A model generated the notes under the pieces. It was not told where the DNA came from and made no database searches. It worked only from the letters and a program-made list of their open reading frames with translations. From NCBI RefSeq assembly GCF_001676055.1, contig NZ_LZEX01000011.1, positions 1 to 64,000 of the forward strand: a DNA stretch of 64,000 nucleotides. The letters run 5' to 3'. The number at the start of each line of letters is the position of its first letter. Position 1 is the stretch's first letter. This stretch comes from Morganella psychrotolerans (GTDB lineage: Bacteria > Pseudomonadota > Gammaproteobacteria > Enterobacterales > Enterobacteriaceae). Made by a program: the position numbers and the translations under genes. Below are positions 63,103 to 64,000 of the stretch, piece by piece.

Positions 63103-64000
63103 ACATTGGAAGAAAGCTATCTTGTTCCAAGATGCAACTATAAAAAAAGCACTAGAAACACTCAACACAAGTTCAATGCGTGTTGTACTGGTTATTGACA
63201 ATAATAATTTACTTAAAGGTGTCATCACTGATGGAGATATAAGAAGAGCTATTTTAAATGGTATTAGTCTAGATTCTTGCGTTGATAGCATAATGAATAC
63301 AACCCCTATAACTGCACAATTCAATACAGAAAAAAAAACACTTAGTGCTATTAATGAAAAAACATAGTTTACTTTGTATTCCAATCTTAGAAAATAAAAA
63401 ACTAATTGGTTTAGAAACTATTCATGATGCATTAACTAATAATTCAACATATGAAAATCCCGTATTTATTATGGCGGGTGGTTTTGGTACAAGATTACGA
63501 CCATTAACAGATAAATGTCCTAAACCAATGTTGAAAATTGGAAGTAAACCAATTTTAGAAACAGTAATAAACAGTTTTATAAATGCTGGATTTATAAATT
63601 TCTATATATCCACACATTATATGCCTGAAATAATAAATAATTATTTTGGCAATGGTTCATCAATGGGTATTAATATAACCTATATTCATGAAGAAACCCC
63701 TTTAGGGACTGGCGGTGCATTAGGTTTGCTGCCAGAGAACCTACAAAACGATCTCCCTCTAATTCTCATCAATGGGGATATATTAACAAATATAAATTAT
63801 CAAAATCTTCTTGAATTCCATCTAAGCCATGATGCTGATGCCACAATGTGCGTGCGAGAATATGACTATCAGATACCGTATGGTGTAGTACATGGTGATG
63901 GAAATAAAATTGTCAGTATGGTTGAAAAACCAGTTCAGCATTTTTTTCGTTAATGCTGGAATTTATGTTATATCACCACATATTATTCAATCAGTTCCTA
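63095..64000 (+). pseudogene. ptmE: PtmE-like CBS-domain nucleotidyltransferase, two frameshifts, cut by window edge
   Basis: Sugar-1-phosphate nucleotidyltransferase with N-terminal CBS domains, resembling PtmE, the GlcN-1-P guanylyltransferase that opens the GDP-linked legionaminate pathway in Campylobacter. The CBS part holds VITDGDIRRAILNGI. The frame first breaks at A9 (63330-63338); with eight A's it reads KKHLVLLMKKHSLLCIPILE into the NTP-transferase signature MAGGFGTRLRPLTDKCPKPM. A second break is T7 (63941-63947): as read it ends VEKPVQHFFR at 63953, but with six T's it continues HFFVNAGIYVISPHIIQ past the edge. Its start overlaps the preceding stop by 8 bp. Confidence 0.82.

Overview
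The window is a chromosomal segment from an enterobacterium, most likely Morganella or a close relative in the Morganellaceae. The backbone follows the Escherichia coli 88-90 minute region almost gene for gene: an rRNA operon promoter, then murI, btuB, trmA, yijD, fabR, sthA, oxyR, argHGBC/argE, metF, ppc, metLB, metJ, rpmE, priA, cytR, ftsN, hslVU, menA, rraA, zapB, glpFK, emrD, fpr, yiiR, yiiQ, tpiA, pfkA and cpxPRA. The genus is inferred from the gene order, from argG lying inside the arg operon, and from a surface-polysaccharide locus next to cpxA as in Proteus and Providencia. No marker gene in the window proves it.

Layout. 1-160: P1 promoter of an rRNA operon reading leftward out of the window. 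163-4306: murI/btuB with a cobalamin riboswitch, then trmA. 4744-7860: an inserted nikKLMQO nickel/cobalt ECF transporter operon. 7957-11519: yijD, fabR, sthA, oxyR. 11631-14133: accessory transporter, LuxR-type regulator and Ner-like regulator. 14187-21249: arginine and methionine genes with ArgR and MetJ operators. 21550-24750: accessory block with an autotransporter, an unrecognised protein and an AhpD-like protein. 24925-32429: ppc, metL, metB, metJ. 32550-41789: rpmE, priA, cytR, ftsN, hslVU, menA, rraA, zapB. 42104-47357: glycerol and glycerol-3-phosphate uptake (glpFK joined to glpTQ). 47437-53262: emrD, fpr, yiiR, yiiQ, tpiA, pfkA. 53659-54175: hicB with a broken hicA. 54341-57207: the Cpx envelope stress system, including a recognisable CpxQ small RNA. 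57643-64000: a JUMPstart/ops element and an AT-rich legionaminic-acid-type nonulosonate cluster (legB, legC, legG, legI, neuD-like, ptmE-like) that runs off the right edge.

Two patterns cut across the annotation. First, ERIC (IRU) palindromic repeats, full-length, internally deleted and tandem, occupy many intergenic gaps, and one end-to-end remnant sits in the loop of the hslU terminator. Second, several reading frames are broken by what looks like one extra or missing base. Long A/T tracts are one base too long in legB, the neuD-like gene, the ptmE-like gene (twice), and probably the glpK start and an unknown gene. One-base losses affect btuB, argB, emrD and perhaps nikQ. Either the assembly has homopolymer errors, or some of these tracts, especially those in the polysaccharide cluster, are phase-variable. 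Raw reads would decide.
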